From: Roseimicrobium gellanilyticum
GTDB taxonomy: Bacteria; Verrucomicrobiota; Verrucomicrobiia; Verrucomicrobiales; Verrucomicrobiaceae
Assembly (NCBI RefSeq): GCF_003315205.1
Contig: NZ_QNRR01000014.1
Location: 62,001 to 126,000, forward strand
Direction of reading: 5' to 3'
Length of the DNA: 64,000 nt
The notes below the pieces were generated by a model. It was not told the origin of the DNA and ran no database searches. It was given only the letters and a program-made list of their open reading frames with translations. The first letter of the stretch is position 1, and every line of letters begins with the position of its first letter. Position numbers and translations under genes: made by a program. Positions 1-9,014 of this stretch are shown here, in pieces.

Positions 1-1431
1 CGCTTTCACAAACTCCGGCTCTGCTTCATAGGAGCCGCCATCCAGCAGCAGTTCCCCCATGCGTCCGTAGCGTGCGGCATCACGCCCCGCCAGCACCGAC
101 TCGTGCTTCGCGCCATCGCGTGTCGCGAAGGCATTGAGCGTGGTGCGATCCTTCCAGAAAAAGAGCAGGCCTTCCTTGCTGGCAGGCCATGAACTCGCGA
201 TGACGGAGGCACCGGACTGCGTAGCGGTAGGGATGGTGTATCCCTTGAGATTCGCACTGTCGGCATTGGCGATCCAGGCATCCGGGTAGGCATCACCGCG
301 GTTGTCGTGGCAGATTTGCAGCCATGCTTCCATCTTGTCCGCGGTCTCGCTCATGCGTCCCAGGTAGATTTCGGCAGAGCCGCCACCTTTGTTGATCACC
401 GATCCGTCTTCGCCCTTCTTCTTCGCATAGGGGCCCGTGATGACGATGTAGCGTGCGTGATTGCTCCAGCGCGGATGGTAGAGTTCGCTGCCCTTCATGC
501 CGGCAGCTTCGCTGAGATTGATATACCAATTCTTGCTGCCGTCCTCAGCCGCCATGGCCACCTTTCGATGTTCACCATCAAAGGTCCAGCCCACCCCGCT
601 GTTATCCGGTGCCAGCCCGCTCCAGCACCCGGTCGTGATCTTCTTCGCCGTGTATTTGCCTCCCTGGAGGATGAGGACACCAGAATGTGGCCAGGGAAAC
701 TGGCCACTGGCTCGCGTGCCATCCCGCGAGAACTGCACATTGTCCGGAGTGATGGGCGTGTCGTCGTACATCACCTCGACCTTGGAGGGATCCTCGAGAG
801 GAAAACGGATCAGCTTGTCTCCTTCCAGGGAGAGTCCTTTGGTGGCCTTCAGATTGGAGACCGCAAAAACGTACTCGGTGCCACTCGCAGGATCCTTCCA
901 GCAGTCGACTGCGTAGCCCTCCGCCAGCTTCACCGGGGCAGAGCCCTTCCAATCCGTGCGGTAGATGACGGGGTGATAGTGCTTCTTCCCCCCTTTGCGC
1001 ACAGTGTTCTTGTCCGTGTAAAGAATGACCTCGCCAGTGGTCGAGAGCAGCGGGCGGGAGTAGTTGGCAGGCTTGGAAAGTATCGCACGCTCACCCTTGC
1101 CGTCACGTGTGTCGATGCCCATGAGCAGGAGCTTGTCACTCTGTGCAAAGGTGTCTCCTTCGTGGGGTTGGGACGCCTTGGCCCACACCAGGCGGGTATG
1201 CGCCCCCGTGAAAGCTTCGATCGCCTGGCTGGTCTCCGTGGGATTGTCGTCCGGCGGGTGCGACTTGTCCGACTTGGATTTTGATTTGTCCTTGGAGGAC
1301 GACTTTTCCTTGGAAGACTTGCTCTTGGTCTCCTTCCCATCGTCCCCATCCTTGTCGCAGGACGGAAGCAGGGAGAGCGACGCCATGGCGGCGGACGCGA
1401 GCAAGAGAGAAAAATGACGGGGCAACTTCAT
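1..1431 (-). CDS. Secreted lipoprotein with predicted TolB/WD40-like beta-propeller (3' end beyond window)
   Basis: An open minus-strand frame runs from an ATG at 1431 to the window edge without a stop (477 codons), so the C-terminus is missing. The N-terminus has a signal peptide ending in the lipobox LLPSC (Cys25). It is followed by a Lys/Ser/Asp-rich linker (about residues 26-65) and then a long domain with repeated strand-rich segments such as SRPLLSTTGEVILYTD and LYHPRWSNHARYIVITG. That pattern resembles the blades of TolB/WD40-like propellers. Such lipoproteins usually sit in the outer membrane or periplasm. The fold is inferred from pattern only and no catalytic motif is visible. The gene is divergent from trpS. 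Confidence 0.75.
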   Translation of the reverse strand, partial: MKLPRHFSLLLASAAMASLSLLPSCDKDGDDGKETKSKSSKEKSSSKDKSKSKSDKSHPPDDNPTETSQAIEAFTGAHTRLVWAKASQPHEGDTFAQSDKLLLMGIDTRDGKGERAILSKPANYSRPLLSTTGEVILYTDKNTVRKGGKKHYHPVIYRTDWKGSAPVKLAEGYAVDCWKDPASGTEYVFAVSNLKATKGLSLEGDKLIRFPLEDPSKVEVMYDDTPITPDNVQFSRDGTRASGQFPWPHSGVLILQGGKYTAKKITTGCWSGLAPDNSGVGWTFDGEHRKVAMAAEDGSKNWYINLSEAAGMKGSELYHPRWSNHARYIVITGPYAKKKGEDGSVINKGGGSAEIYLGRMSETADKMEAWLQICHDNRGDAYPDAWIANADSANLKGYTIPTATQSGASVIASSWPASKEGLLFFWKDRTTLNAFATRDGAKHESVLAGRDAARYGRMGELLLDGGSYEAEPEFVKA

Positions 1432-1715
1432 TCAGCGCAATAACCAGACGGATGGATCCAATACGGGCGCAACTCCACCATGCTGGAGGGCTGGTCTCGG
1501 CGAAAACAAAAACTCGCCGGGGAGTAGAGCTGCGACATGAGCAGCATCTCCTTTCTACCAAGGAGGCTGCAGGCGGGCGTCACATGGAGACGTCTTCACG
1601 GGGGCGTGCTGGGCGCCGCAGGGGCGTCCGCACCACGTGAGGTCTGTCCGAAGGCAAGGTTCACGGAAAGTCCCTAGGTTGACTTTACGCTGGTCGCAAG
1701 CACTTTCGCCACCCC

Positions 1716-2681
1716 ATGCGTATCCTCTCTGGACTCCAGCCCACCGGCCGGCTTCACCTCGGCAACTACTTCGGCATGATGCAGCCTGCGCTGCAGCTTC
1801 AGCACGAGGGAGAGGCATTTTATTTCATCGCGGACTACCATTCCCTCACGGCCATTCAGAATGCGAAGGTCCTTCGCGAAAACGTGCAGAATCTGGCTGT
1901 CGATTTCCTCGCCTGCGGACTCGATCCGGAGAAGGCCGTCTTCTTCCGCCAGAGCGATGTGCCTGAGGTGACGGAACTCTCGTGGATTCTCAACACCGTC
2001 ACTCCCATGCCGATGTTGGAGAATTGTCACAGCTACAAGGATAAGATCGCCAATGGCATCACGCCAAACAGCGGCCTCTTCACCTACCCCGTGCTCATGG
2101 CGGCGGACATCCTGATTTACGACAGTGATCTCGTCCCCGTGGGCAAAGACCAGAAGCAGCACCTGGAAGTGACCCGCGACATCGCAGTGAAGATGAACCT
2201 CGCCTACGGTGAAGGTCTGCTGAAGGTCCCGAAGGAGCGCATTCGCGAGGAAGCTGCCGTTGTTATCGGCACTGATGGCAAGAAGATGAGCAAGAGCTAC
2301 GGAAATACCATCGAACTCTTCGAGGAGGAGAAGCCCTTCAAGAAGAAATTCAAGAAGATCGAGACGGATTCGACTCCGGTACCGGATCCCAAGCCCATCG
2401 AAGGGAGCAACATCCTGCCGCTATACCGCCTGGTGGCCACTCCGGAAGAGGTGGCGACCATGGAGCAGGAGCACCGTGCTGGCGGCGTGGGCTACGGCGC
2501 ATTCAAAGAACGTCTGGGCGACAAGATGTGGGACTTTTTCGCCGAAGCACGCGCCAGACGCGCTGACATCCTCTCCAAGCCCGGCTACGTGGAAGACGTG
2601 CTCCAAGCCGGAGCGGCAAAGGCACGCGCCGTGGCAAAGAAGACCGTGGAACGCGTGCGCCACGCGGTGGGCCTGGGTTGA
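1716..2681 (+). CDS. trpS: Tryptophanyl-tRNA synthetase
   Basis: This is a class Ic aminoacyl-tRNA synthetase that charges tRNA-Trp in the cytoplasm. At 321 aa it matches the usual short bacterial TrpRS. The N-terminus SGLQPTGRLHLGNYFG carries the HIGH-type motif (HLGN, residues 14-17). KMSKS occurs complete at residues 190-194 (GKKMSKSYGN). The tryptophan-pocket region FRQSDVPEVTELSWIL and the segment VPVGKDQKQHLEVTRDIA are typical of the family. The ATG at 1716 follows a C-rich stretch and not a Shine-Dalgarno sequence. It is a single gene, with an unknown ORF about 140 bp downstream. Confidence 0.97.
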   Translation: MRILSGLQPTGRLHLGNYFGMMQPALQLQHEGEAFYFIADYHSLTAIQNAKVLRENVQNLAVDFLACGLDPEKAVFFRQSDVPEVTELSWILNTVTPMPMLENCHSYKDKIANGITPNSGLFTYPVLMAADILIYDSDLVPVGKDQKQHLEVTRDIAVKMNLAYGEGLLKVPKERIREEAAVVIGTDGKKMSKSYGNTIELFEEEKPFKKKFKKIETDSTPVPDPKPIEGSNILPLYRLVATPEEVATMEQEHRAGGVGYGAFKERLGDKMWDFFAEARARRADILSKPGYVEDVLQAGAAKARAVAKKTVERVRHAVGLG

Positions 2682-2820
2682 TCTGATTCAGCCCGCCCCA
2701 CGCAGCCAGGCCTTTGGGAAGTAACCGCCGGTACCCCGGCGGGTCCAGTAGCGCTTTCTCGCGCGCCGTGCAGCGGGACCCGAGTTGCACTTTTGGACAG
2801 ATTCTGTGGTATGTCCCTGC

Positions 2821-3411
2821 ATGAATCTTCCCGACTCAAAACAAGGCGAAGTCTGGCGTCAGGCACTCCGCAAGGTATTCGACACCGAAATTGCCACGAT
2901 GGACCTCCCTGAGAGATCCAATCTGAGTCCTGCCGATGCCGAACAATGCCGCATCCTCGGACGGACACTCATTCAGTGGCTGGAAGGTCACGGCCCCCTC
3001 ATGCTCCAGGAGAGGGCCTTCATTGAAGAAACACTTCATGAGCCCACCGAGCCCGACATCATTTTCGTTTCCAGCACTCCGGGGCTCGTGGCGGCACGAC
3101 AGATTCTGAACCCCAAACCAGAGCGGGTCTTCTACTTTCCAGCGGACCGCTTCGACGCCTTCTGCGAGGCGCATCCCGATCCTGAATTCTACTGGCATGT
3201 GACCTACCAGTCCGACTTTCCGGAGCTGGACGCAGAAGAGATCGAACGCGCGAAAAAGGAACACCCCATCGAGCCTGCGGAGAAGTACTGGCTGCATCGG
3301 GAAGCGACGACCATGGGGCCATTGTTCGGCAGAGGGGGAAATCACCTCTGGAAATGGGACGGGACGAGGCAGAAGCTGCTGCAAGAGGGATTCAGCTCCT
3401 GGATTTCCTAG
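2821..3411 (+). CDS. Hypothetical cytoplasmic protein
   Basis: A 196-aa protein, not recognised. The ATG at 2821 (MNLPDSKQGEVW) is preferred over an in-frame upstream start because the upstream residues (MHFWTDSVVCPC) look like translated leader. It has no signal peptide or membrane segment. The composition is acidic and rich in aromatic residues, with an EPDIIFVSSTPG stretch about one third in that could be a Rossmann-like strand and turn. It lies downstream of trpS on the same strand with a 139-bp gap, so it may have its own promoter. Confidence 0.7.
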   Translation: MNLPDSKQGEVWRQALRKVFDTEIATMDLPERSNLSPADAEQCRILGRTLIQWLEGHGPLMLQERAFIEETLHEPTEPDIIFVSSTPGLVAARQILNPKPERVFYFPADRFDAFCEAHPDPEFYWHVTYQSDFPELDAEEIERAKKEHPIEPAEKYWLHREATTMGPLFGRGGNHLWKWDGTRQKLLQEGFSSWIS

Positions 3412-3504
3412 GCTGCACCCCCGCGGCGGGGACTCACTGCCGAATCTCCCAGTTGCGCGCATGCGTAGCGCAGACCAGATTTCCAACCCCACGCCTCGCG
3501 TCGC

Positions 3505-4200
3505 ATGTGGAGCCACATATTTACATTTCTGGCAGGGGTGATCTGCGGCCTTGGCGGCATGAGCATCTGGTTTGGCCTGCGCTTCTTCGCGGACCTTCGT
3601 GCCACGAAGCACGCTGCGGCCTCGGACCTTTTCGCCGTGCTGCCGGGTGAACGCGACCAGGCCGCCCTCGCCGCGGTGGAGGCGTGCAAGAACCGGCTGC
3701 GCTGGAACAAGAACCCGAACCCTGAGTGGCTACCCCCACTCGTGGACGAAATCCCGAAGCTGGTGCGGGAAATCGCCGCGGTATATCACCCCAATTCCCC
3801 CCAACCCCTGCTCGCTCCTGGCTTGAGCCATTTCACCCGGGCATTGCAACTTGCCGCGACAGACGTGACGGAATTTTTGCAAACGCGTACCGTGGGACGC
3901 CTGGTGGATGTGAGCGCGCACACCGCGATCAAGACCTGGGAGAAAGGCCGGGAGGTCATCCAGCATGAGACGGTGCAGGCCCTCGGCAAGTGGTACCGGC
4001 GCATCCTTCCCGTGTGGCAGGTACTGCGATGGAACAGCCCTGTGGTCTGGGCCTCCATGGCCGTGTCGAACATCGCCGCTCGCACGTTGCAGCCGGCGAT
4101 TATCGACATCGTGGCACGCCGCGCCGTGGAGCTCTACAGCGGCCGCGTGGCGGGTACCTTTGATCTGCCAAAACTGGAAGCTCCCAAAACAGACAAGTGA
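3505..4200 (+). CDS. Hypothetical membrane-anchored protein
   Basis: A 231-aa protein of unknown function. A single N-terminal membrane segment (about residues 5-28, rich in Gly/Phe/Leu) serves as an uncleaved anchor. It is followed by a mostly helical, charged soluble region. A second moderately hydrophobic stretch near residues 172-205 (SPVVWASMAVSNIAARTL) may be amphipathic. The ATG at 3505 directly precedes the hydrophobic segment, which supports the start. It is followed after 65 bp by a VOC-family gene on the same strand. Confidence 0.7.
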   Translation: MWSHIFTFLAGVICGLGGMSIWFGLRFFADLRATKHAAASDLFAVLPGERDQAALAAVEACKNRLRWNKNPNPEWLPPLVDEIPKLVREIAAVYHPNSPQPLLAPGLSHFTRALQLAATDVTEFLQTRTVGRLVDVSAHTAIKTWEKGREVIQHETVQALGKWYRRILPVWQVLRWNSPVVWASMAVSNIAARTLQPAIIDIVARRAVELYSGRVAGTFDLPKLEAPKTDK

Positions 4201-4265
4201 TCAATGTGCACGTTTTTTCCACTGACCCAATTGATTCCTCTGATGTTCCGGCGTAAGGGCGGCTC

Positions 4266-4652
4266 ATGAGCGCCGCCCCTTCCACCACCTCTCAAGTAAA
4301 ACGCATCAGCCCCATGCTGGCCGCTGCGGACATGGAGGAGACTCTGGAATTCTACACCGCTGTGCTGGGCTTCACCGTCACCCTGAAGTCCCCTGAGTAC
4401 TCGATCGTCGACCGTGATGGCGCCACCATCCATTTCATGAAAGCGGCTGATGAATCGGTGATGAATGCCGTGCGTGGTCACACGGAGATCTACATCGAGG
4501 TAGACGACATCCAGGCCATGTACGAGCACGCAAAGACCTGCAGGGTCCCAGGGCGGTTGACGGAACTCCAGGTGCGGGACTACGGCATGACCGAATTTCA
4601 CATTGATGATCCGAACGAGTGTCTGGTCTTTGTAGGACAGGTGACACGATAG
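4266..4652 (+). CDS. VOC-superfamily (glyoxalase/bleomycin-resistance-like) protein
   Basis: A small protein of 128 aa with the paired beta-alpha-beta-beta-beta modules of the vicinal oxygen chelate fold. Module one contains ISPMLAAADMEETLEFYTAVLGFTV and module two contains HTEIYIEVDDIQAMYEHA, ending EFHIDDPNECLVFVGQ. Putative ligands are the His of HTEIY and the Glu of the last strand. In the bleomycin-resistance/glyoxalase branch such proteins bind or modify small molecules. The substrate cannot be told from sequence. Confidence 0.85.
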   Translation: MSAAPSTTSQVKRISPMLAAADMEETLEFYTAVLGFTVTLKSPEYSIVDRDGATIHFMKAADESVMNAVRGHTEIYIEVDDIQAMYEHAKTCRVPGRLTELQVRDYGMTEFHIDDPNECLVFVGQVTR

Positions 4653-4710
4653 CTCGCTACACCACAGTTCACGGATTCGGAACACAACCGCAGTCCGTTT
4701 GCCGGGATCT

Positions 4711-5283
4711 TCACCGATCCAACACCAGCTTGGATTCCGCTGGCGTCAGCTCCCTCCACTTCCCTTCCTCAAGCTTGGAATCTCTCAGGGTAAACTGGCC
4801 AATGGCCACGCGAATCAGGCGCAATGTCGGGAATCCCACTGCGGCGGTCATGCGCCGCACCTGACGATTTTTCCCCTCGGTGAGCGTCAGTTCCAGCCAG
4901 CTCGTCGGCACGCTCTTGCGTTCACGAATGGGCGGTACGCGTGGAAGATGCGGAGGGTCCGGCTCGACCAGTGCCGCTTTGCACGGCAGCGTGGTGAAGT
5001 CCGGAAGCTTCACGCCCCGGCGAAGCTTGTCCAACGCCGACTCATCAGGGATACGCTCCACCTGTGCGTGATAGGTGCGCGCATGCGCGTGCTTGGGATG
5101 CAGCAGCCGCTCGTTCCAGCGCGCCTCATCGCTCAGCAGCAACAACCCCTCCGAGTCCGAATCCAGCCGCCCAATGGGATACACATCCTTGGGAAACCCA
5201 AACTCGGCGAGCACACGATGCGTGGGGTGCTCCTTGGTGAATTGGGAGAGCACGCCGTAGGGTTTGTAGAAAGCGAGGAGCAA
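4711..5283 (-). CDS. RsuA/RluE-family rRNA pseudouridine synthase
   Basis: This enzyme isomerises a specific uridine in rRNA to pseudouridine. Family signatures are FYKPYGVLSQF near the N-terminus, the catalytic-Asp motif GRLDSDSEGLLLLS, and the C-terminal LTEGKNRQVRRMTAAVGFPTLRLIR. There is no N-terminal S4 domain, which points to the short RluE-like branch. I chose the TTG at 5283, which gives MLLAFYKPYG, a normal family start. An upstream in-frame TTG at 5355 would add residues with no family resemblance. About 190 aa. RluE (23S) is the likely role, but the exact target base is not provable here. Confidence 0.9.
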   Translation of the reverse strand: MLLAFYKPYGVLSQFTKEHPTHRVLAEFGFPKDVYPIGRLDSDSEGLLLLSDEARWNERLLHPKHAHARTYHAQVERIPDESALDKLRRGVKLPDFTTLPCKAALVEPDPPHLPRVPPIRERKSVPTSWLELTLTEGKNRQVRRMTAAVGFPTLRLIRVAIGQFTLRDSKLEEGKWRELTPAESKLVLDR

Positions 5284-5393
5284 GGTTGGAACTGGTAATC
5301 GGTAGATTAGTAAGCAGTAAATAGAAATGAGTACTGGCACAGAGTGAACAAGCAAGAATCGAAGTTACGGCTTACTACTTGCTGAACTACTGA

Positions 5394-6362
5394 TTACCTG
5401 CTCCCCACTCGCCCTCCGCTCACCACTCTCACCACCCAGAACACCGGATTCACAAACAACGCCAGCAGCAGCAGCTTGTGATACAGAAAGCCAAGCTGCA
5501 TGACCTCCGTCACCGTGCTGTGGAAGAAATACAGTGATACACCGAAGAAGAGCGCGATGCGGCGGTTGTGAAGGCCGAGGAAGACGAGGAGCTCCAGCGG
5601 CAATGCGCCCGCGAGCATCACCGCGGTGATCATGGGATGATCCACCATCGCCTGCCCCAGCCACGCGCTGCTATCAGCGAGACGCGGTTGCAGCCAGTCG
5701 TAGTAGCCCATGCCCTCGGACTTCACCACCTGCAATCCGAAATAGGGTGTATCAGAAATCCAGTCACCACGGGACTCGATCAGTTTGGTGATGGCGGAGA
5801 CCACATACGTGGCCGCCAGCGACTGGCGCCCCCAGTCCGCCGCAAGCTGCTGCGATGTGAATCCATGCGGCATGGAAAGCCGGGTGCGCGGCTGGATCGC
5901 TGCCCAGACATAAGCCATCCACTGGGCCAGCAGCACCACCGTGAGCACCTGGGTGGTGTGGCCAATCGCACCCTGTGAGTTCCCCAGCACGCCCAGACCA
6001 ATGCTGGCAACGAGGACAGGGAAGAGCGTGAGCACCGGAAAGACATTCGCCACATACAGCAGCAGGCAGACGGCCCACAGCGGCACGAGATACGGCGACA
6101 GCGCCTCTTTGCCCAGCCAAGTGAAGTCCACTCCCCACACCGCCAGCCCATGTGGCTGCGGCTGCTGATCAAACGGTGAAGGCTGCCGCAAGGTGAGCCA
6201 TGCCGCCCAGGCAATGATGCAGCGTATGGACAGCGTCTCCCACCACGCATGACGCATGGGCTCAATGGCGAGCCAGAAACGCAGGAATCGCTTCCACCAC
6301 GGAGCACCAGATGGCGAGCCAGCGCTGTCACCAGCAGCAGTCATGGCATCCGCCGCACTCAT
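5394..6362 (-). CDS. Multi-pass membrane protein, HTTM/DoxX-like
   Basis: A 322-aa integral membrane protein with about seven to eight hydrophobic segments, for example YLVPLWAVCLLLYVANVF, LFPVLVASIGLGVL, and a C-terminal FLYHKLLLLALFVNPVFWVV. The conserved-looking motif AATYVVSAITKLIESRGDW resembles the helix that precedes the lumenal loop in HTTM (vitamin-K-carboxylase-like) proteins. The assignment is tentative. Its ATG (6362) overlaps the TGA of the upstream gene in an ATGA, so the two are translationally coupled and probably form one membrane complex. Confidence 0.7.
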   Translation of the reverse strand: MSAADAMTAAGDSAGSPSGAPWWKRFLRFWLAIEPMRHAWWETLSIRCIIAWAAWLTLRQPSPFDQQPQPHGLAVWGVDFTWLGKEALSPYLVPLWAVCLLLYVANVFPVLTLFPVLVASIGLGVLGNSQGAIGHTTQVLTVVLLAQWMAYVWAAIQPRTRLSMPHGFTSQQLAADWGRQSLAATYVVSAITKLIESRGDWISDTPYFGLQVVKSEGMGYYDWLQPRLADSSAWLGQAMVDHPMITAVMLAGALPLELLVFLGLHNRRIALFFGVSLYFFHSTVTEVMQLGFLYHKLLLLALFVNPVFWVVRVVSGGRVGSR

Positions 6363-6892
6363 GAGCGCACCTCCCCTACCAGCTTCTCCCGCTTCACGAT
6401 CTTCCCGTCCTCCAGGGTGATGTCCACCTGGTGCAGGCGGAAGCCAGGATACTTGCGCACTTCCTCCTGGGCCTTGCTGGTATCGCGCAGTTGCTTGAGC
6501 GTGGCATCCCCCGCAGGGCGGCACTCCTCACCGCTCATCTCCACGAGGCGCTTGCGATACTTCGTCCCCGATGCCGTGGCCTGTTCTTTGAGCCGACGTA
6601 CTTCGGCCTTCAGGAACTGGTCATAAGCCTTCTTCACCCCCGAACCCCAGTTTCCAAAAGTGGGCACCAGCGCCACCGGTTTGTCATTCAAGTCTGTGAC
6701 GTACACATAGTACGCCGTCGGCTCGAACGTCGAATACATCGGGAAGTTCGAGAAGGGATACCACTCGCCATGCTGCTTGGCATCCGGATGGTTCCGCGTG
6801 AGAAACGGCACGAGCGCACCGCTCACAAAAACAAAAAACCAGTGCAGCTTGAAGGGAATCCAAGCAATGCACTGGCGGAGTCGGTTCATCAT
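6359..6892 (-). CDS. Hypothetical membrane-anchored partner of the HTTM-like protein
   Basis: A 177-aa protein with one N-terminal membrane segment (about residues 12-33, IPFKLHWFFVFVSGALVPFL). It is followed by a soluble domain containing WYPFSNFPMYSTF and a charged helical stretch. The Phe/Tyr-rich WYPFSNFPMYS motif is seen next to HTTM-type genes in other bacteria as far as I recall, but I cannot name a family. The stop overlaps the next gene's start by 4 bp (ATGA), so the two are translationally coupled. Confidence 0.65.
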   Translation of the reverse strand: MMNRLRQCIAWIPFKLHWFFVFVSGALVPFLTRNHPDAKQHGEWYPFSNFPMYSTFEPTAYYVYVTDLNDKPVALVPTFGNWGSGVKKAYDQFLKAEVRRLKEQATASGTKYRKRLVEMSGEECRPAGDATLKQLRDTSKAQEEVRKYPGFRLHQVDITLEDGKIVKREKLVGEVRS

Positions 6893-6953
6893 TCAGAAGT
6901 AGTGGAGTGCGCGCCCCGGCTCCCGCTGCGCGCACTTTGCGAAGTGCGACGCG

Positions 6954-7748
6954 TTACTTGCCTTCGCCGCCGATGTTCAGAAGCTCCACTTCGAAGACGA
7001 GGGTGGAGTTCGGACCGATTTTCGGGGGGCGCACCTGCTCACCGTAGGCGAGCTTCGCAGGGATGAAGAACTTGAACTTGCTGCCCACGGACATGAGCTG
7101 CACGCCTTCCGTCCAGCCGGGGATCACGCCGTTCAGCGGGAAGGTGGCGGGCTGGCCATGCTTCTCGGAACTGTCGAACTCGTCCCCGTTGATGAGGGTA
7201 CCCTTGTAGTGCACCGTCACTTCATCTGTGGCCTTCGGCTTCGGGCCGTCCGCCTTCTTGAGCACTTCATACTGCAGGCCGCTGGCGGTGGTGGTCACGC
7301 CATCACGCTTGCCATTGTCCGCGAGGAATTTTTCACCGTCTTCCTTGTTCTTGGGGCCGGCCTTTGCGAGCTCCGCGGTGGCCTTTTCCATCTCCGCCTG
7401 CTGCTTGGCGATCTCTTCCTGCTGCTTGGCCATCATTGCCATCTGGAAGGCCTGCATGGCGCTGCTCAGCTCGGCTTCGGTGTACTTGCCGTCCTTCTTC
7501 TCCGCCAGCGCATCCTTGATGCCCTGCAGCAGCGTTTCGGGAACGATCTCAAGGCCATTGCGCTTGAAGTCGCCACCAATCTGGGTGCCAATGAAGTAGC
7601 TCACCTTGTCCATCTGGGCCGGATCTGCCTTCGCAGGAGCTGCAGCTGGGGCCTCGGCGGGTTTGGCTTCAGCAGGCTTGTTCTCCTGCGCGCCAAGAGT
7701 GGCGACGGTAGCAAGAGCGACGATGGGGCACAGGAGGATGGATTTCAT
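6954..7748 (-). CDS. Secreted FKBP-type peptidyl-prolyl cis-trans isomerase
   Basis: This protein catalyses cis-trans isomerisation of Xaa-Pro bonds in exported proteins. The 264 aa comprise a Sec signal peptide (residues 1-20, cleavage near LGAQ), an Ala/Pro-rich linker, an FkpA/Mip-type helical N-terminal dimerisation domain (about 47-140, ending in a Gln/Glu-rich coiled region AKQQEEIAKQQAEME), and an FKBP domain (about 155-262). The FKBP domain contains VHYKGTLINGDEFDSS, GVIPGWTEGVQLM and FFIPAKLAYGE. These are the drug-binding and active-site signatures of the family. The location is probably periplasmic. Confidence 0.93.
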   Translation of the reverse strand: MKSILLCPIVALATVATLGAQENKPAEAKPAEAPAAAPAKADPAQMDKVSYFIGTQIGGDFKRNGLEIVPETLLQGIKDALAEKKDGKYTEAELSSAMQAFQMAMMAKQQEEIAKQQAEMEKATAELAKAGPKNKEDGEKFLADNGKRDGVTTTASGLQYEVLKKADGPKPKATDEVTVHYKGTLINGDEFDSSEKHGQPATFPLNGVIPGWTEGVQLMSVGSKFKFFIPAKLAYGEQVRPPKIGPNSTLVFEVELLNIGGEGK

Positions 7749-7933
7749 GGTAGAGCCCGAAACCTACGCCCCGGGGCGCGCCGTCGTCAAGGAGTCGCCC
7801 GGGATTATTCATAGGTGACAATTTCGGACCCTGACCTCTATGTAAGGGGGTACGGCAGAAGGGCCTGCATCACGTCCCCGACTGAAGCATTCTCTCTTCC
7901 TTCCTGCGGTTTGACCACCCCTCCATCCCGGCT

Positions 7934-8992
7934 ATGAGCAACTCCATGAGCTTGGAAGACATCCTTACCCTGGCCAGCGACCAAGATGAGCTGCGCGAAA
8001 AATTGATCGCCGTCTGTCGGGCCATGGATGCCTCGCTGCAGAAGGAGGGCATCTCCAGCCGTGAGCAATACGCCAGACCACTGCTCGACGTCGTGATGCG
8101 GGGAAGGGTGTTCCGCAAACGGCTCGCCAGCGGCGTGATGATTGAGATGCCCTACGGCAACAAAATCAGCCGCGAATTTCTCCTGAGTCCCGAACCGGAG
8201 CCAGATCACGTGTGGGAACCCCAGACCACCAAACTGCTCATGCACCTCGCGTCTGGCGCCAGGCACGTGGTGATTGGCGGCGCCTACGTGGGTGACCAGG
8301 CGGCGCCACTCGCCAGCCTGATGCAGTCCTGGGGCGGGGCATGCCACGCCTTCGAACCCGAGGAGGCCTCCTTCCGGTTCCTGAAGCGAAGCGCAGAAAT
8401 CAACCACCTCACAAATCTCCATTGCGTTCCAGCGGGTCTCTGGGACGCAGACGCGCACATTGCACTCACCGGAAGTGACTCGCTGGCCTCACCCACAGCG
8501 GCAGAGGCGGATAACGCCGACAGCATCGCAGCCCGAAGCCTCGACAGCTACGCGGCGGAGAAGGGCCTCGATGAAGTGGGCCTCATCATGTTGGATACCG
8601 AGGGTGGTGAATTTGCGGCCCTGCGTGGCGCGGAGTCTTTCCTCACCCAGCCGGAAGGCAAAGCTCCACACCTCGTGTTTGAGGTGCATCGCCATCATGT
8701 GGACTGGTCTGCGGGGCTGGAGTCCACCGACATCGTGCGGCATGTGCGGGAGCGCGGATACGAGGTATTCGCGATACGGGACTATCACTCCAATCATCCC
8801 ATGCATGGAGAGCCCGTGGAGCTCATCCCGTGTGACAGCGTGTACTTGGAAGGGCCCCCGCATGGGTTCAACATGCTTGCAGTAAAGGACCCCGGTACGC
8901 TGCACTCTCCGTTCTTCAGGGTCGTGCGCGGAGTCAGCCCGAAGCTGTTGCTACATCGCGATCCCGCGCTGCACCAGCCGGTGCGACAATAG
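7934..8992 (+). CDS. FkbM-family SAM-dependent methyltransferase
   Basis: A 352-aa protein. The core (about residues 95-300) has a Rossmann-like start ARHVVIGGAYVGDQAAPLA, an acidic ribose-binding end HAFEPEEASFRFL, and the FkbM hallmark GLIMLDTEGGEFAALRGAESFL followed by LVFEVHRHH. FkbM enzymes O-methylate sugars or polyketides. The neighbours (CmcI-like, epimerase, GT2) suggest the substrate is a surface glycan. It converges with the CmcI-like gene. The ATG at 7934 lacks a Shine-Dalgarno sequence. Confidence 0.88.
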   Translation: MSNSMSLEDILTLASDQDELREKLIAVCRAMDASLQKEGISSREQYARPLLDVVMRGRVFRKRLASGVMIEMPYGNKISREFLLSPEPEPDHVWEPQTTKLLMHLASGARHVVIGGAYVGDQAAPLASLMQSWGGACHAFEPEEASFRFLKRSAEINHLTNLHCVPAGLWDADAHIALTGSDSLASPTAAEADNADSIAARSLDSYAAEKGLDEVGLIMLDTEGGEFAALRGAESFLTQPEGKAPHLVFEVHRHHVDWSAGLESTDIVRHVRERGYEVFAIRDYHSNHPMHGEPVELIPCDSVYLEGPPHGFNMLAVKDPGTLHSPFFRVVRGVSPKLLLHRDPALHQPVRQ

Positions 8993-9014
8993 CACCAGGA
9001 CCCAGCCTGAAGGT

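Noticed and set aside
307-1284. 325-codon plus-strand ORF at the left edge
   Set aside because: It is antisense to the lipoprotein gene, which has a signal peptide, lipobox and coherent domain in the other direction.
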